DNA from: JACSRF01 sp964504445
Lineage (GTDB): Bacteria > Chloroflexota > Anaerolineae > Promineifilales > Promineifilaceae
Assembly (NCBI GenBank): GCA_964504445.1
Contig: CAZDEO010000020.1
Location: 1 to 64,000, forward strand
Length of the DNA stretch: 64,000 nucleotides
Reading direction: 5' to 3'
This document shows, piece by piece, positions 62,701 to 64,000 of this stretch. Below the pieces are notes generated by a model, which was given only the letters and a program-made list of their open reading frames with translations, had not been told where the DNA came from and ran no database searches. Each line of letters begins with the position of its first letter. Positions within the stretch are counted from its first letter, which is position 1. The position numbers were made by a program, and so were the translations under genes.

Positions 62701-64000
62701 ATGCAAGATGACTTTGGACTACCGCATGAACTAAGGGATGGCCTACTGCTGCGCTGGGCCACGCCAGAAGACGCCGAGGAATTGGCCCAGTTTAACGTAG
62801 ACGTACACAGCGATAATCATGATGAACCGGATACTTTCCTGGCCCATTGGACACGCGATTTGATGAATGGCGAGCACCCCACTACCCACGCCGACGACTT
62901 CACGGTGGTGGTGGATCCGCAAAATGGGGGCAAAATTGTTTCCAGCCTCAACCTCATCTCTCAGCAATGGGTATATGAGGGGATTGCCTTTGGTGTAGGC
63001 CGGCCGGAGCTGGTGGGTACGCTGCCGGAATACCGGCGGCGGGGATTGGTGCGGGCGCAAATGGAGGCCGTCCACGCCAAAAGTGCGGCCCGGGGCGAGA
63101 TGGTGCAAGCCATTACCGGCATTCCCTGGTATTACCGCATGTTTGGCTACGAAATGGGGCTTGACCTGGGCGGCGGGCGGGAGTTTTTCTGGCAGCGCCG
63201 GGGCAACGATAAGCAGCCAGATGAGGAGCTTTACCGCTGGCGCAAAGCAGACGTGGACGACATCCCGCAACTGATGGCCTTGTATGAGGCAAACGGCCGT
63301 TACTCCATGATCCAACGCGTGCGTGACATGGCGCTGTGGACCTACGAACTCAGCAAACCCCACCCAGATTCTCCCTATGCCCACAACTTCTATCTGATCG
63401 AGACCGGGCTGGGAGATGTGGTTGCCTATGTGGAGTGGCGGCAGTGGGGGCAAAGCTTTTTTGTGCGCGAGCTATGTGTAACGCCTGGTCATTCTTGGCG
63501 GGCTGTCGCCTTATTCCTCACCCGCACCTTCAAAGAAGAAGCGGACGCTCTCAACAAAGAGCGGGAAAAGCCCATCCAACAAATTACCTTTGGCCTGGGT
63601 GACGGGCATCCAGTGTACCGGGCGCTGGGGCGGCAGCTAGAGCGGCAGCGAAAACCCTATGCCTGGTATGTGCGCGTGCCCGATTTGCCCCGCTTTTTGC
63701 AGCACATTACGCCGGTGCTGGATAAGCGGCTGGCAGCCAGCGTGCTGGCAGGCCATTCGGGCACGCTGAAGCTGAACCTGTACCACCAACACCTGCTATT
63801 TGCGTGGGAAAACGGCCGTCTTCTGCCCCCCACCCCCTACGACCCCCAAAATGTAGAAGATGGCGACGCCCACTTTCCGGACCTCACCTTTTTGCAGCTT
63901 CTGTTTGGCTACCGCAGCATGGCTGAACTGGAATACGCGTTTGCCGACTGCTACGCCAGCGAGGAAGGGTGGATTTTACTGGACATCTTGTTTCCCAAAC
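62701..64000 (+). CDS. GNAT/Eis-like N-acetyltransferase (truncated by window end)
   Basis: An open frame from ATG 62701, with AAGGAA about seven bases upstream, to the window edge (433 codons seen, no stop). The first GNAT domain has TLPEYRRRGLVRAQMEAVH as its acetyl-CoA motif, then WYYRMFGYEMGL. A second acetyltransferase-like region follows (QQITFGLGDGHPVYRALG), and the end looks like an SCP2-type beta/alpha domain (YHQHLLFAWENGR). This double-GNAT plus SCP2 order is the Eis (enhanced intracellular survival) layout. It is probably a multi-acetylating aminoglycoside or amine acetyltransferase, but the substrate is unknown. Confidence 0.82.
   Translation, partial: MQDDFGLPHELRDGLLLRWATPEDAEELAQFNVDVHSDNHDEPDTFLAHWTRDLMNGEHPTTHADDFTVVVDPQNGGKIVSSLNLISQQWVYEGIAFGVGRPELVGTLPEYRRRGLVRAQMEAVHAKSAARGEMVQAITGIPWYYRMFGYEMGLDLGGGREFFWQRRGNDKQPDEELYRWRKADVDDIPQLMALYEANGRYSMIQRVRDMALWTYELSKPHPDSPYAHNFYLIETGLGDVVAYVEWRQWGQSFFVRELCVTPGHSWRAVALFLTRTFKEEADALNKEREKPIQQITFGLGDGHPVYRALGRQLERQRKPYAWYVRVPDLPRFLQHITPVLDKRLAASVLAGHSGTLKLNLYHQHLLFAWENGRLLPPTPYDPQNVEDGDAHFPDLTFLQLLFGYRSMAELEYAFADCYASEEGWILLDILFPK

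Overview
The window looks like an ordinary chromosomal stretch of a free-living, probably monoderm bacterium. My best guess is Chloroflexota (Anaerolineae/Ardenticatenia-like), at moderate confidence, from gene content and style: RNase J, HrcA/CIRCE heat-shock control, DegV, YugP-type protease, PepF, a PucC-type transporter beside heme genes, proline/threonine-linked secreted proteins, and frequent TTG/GTG starts. I see no rRNA, tRNA, CRISPR array, transposase, integrase or phage gene.

Layout. 0.1-9 kb: small metabolic and stress genes (VOC dioxygenase-like protein, RNase J, FMN reductase plus pirin, YceI divergent from a TetR repressor with a paired operator, an NAD(P)-binding protein, a secreted GH-A-like protein, a GNAT enzyme). 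9-13 kb: secD-secF-lipoprotein operon. 13-16.4 kb: a secreted two-repeat protein, a cytochrome P450 and an unusual Cas4-like nuclease split by one stop codon and carrying membrane helices. 16.6-22.8 kb: hisS, nadK, a zinc-finger/TPR membrane protein, recN, a PAS histidine kinase. 22.8-25.8 kb: an S41 protease and a polyprenyl-phosphate sugar transferase. 25.8-31.8 kb: the textbook chaperone operon hrcA-grpE-dnaK-dnaJ-prmA with a clean promoter and CIRCE operator. 31.8-33.8 kb: rpsA-infA (minus) behind a consensus promoter and a leader of about 245 nt ending in a terminator-like hairpin. 33.8-40.6 kb: a MacB-type exporter, GNAT, SDR, and an orphan iron-type ABC permease.

40.7-52.3 kb is a long minus-strand tetrapyrrole cluster: HTH regulator, PucC-like transporter, then hemH-hemN-hemA-hemC-hemD-hemB-hemE-hemL. 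It covers the C5 route from glutamyl-tRNA to protoporphyrin/heme except the last oxidation (hemG/Y, not seen). Its upstream region carries an exact TGTGA-N6-TCACA palindrome, a second palindrome and imperfect direct repeats around a plausible promoter. 52.3-64 kb: a NicO transporter fused to a TolB-like propeller, a membrane protein built of internal repeats, DegV, a ROK sugar kinase, an MFS transporter, a 48-residue membrane protein ahead of a YugP-type zinc protease, PepF, and a GNAT/Eis-like gene cut by the window edge.

The most striking feature is genome-scale: the palindrome ACGGCCGT occurs roughly 95-100 times by eye, where one or two are expected. It sits mostly inside genes, in several reading frames, and resembles the HIP1 palindrome of cyanobacteria. 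Other non-gene structure includes a palindromic interspersed element (three copies), heptanucleotide arrays inside the hem operon that reach into the hemA coding end, and a CTCTGTG-type repeat that encodes the tail of hemD.
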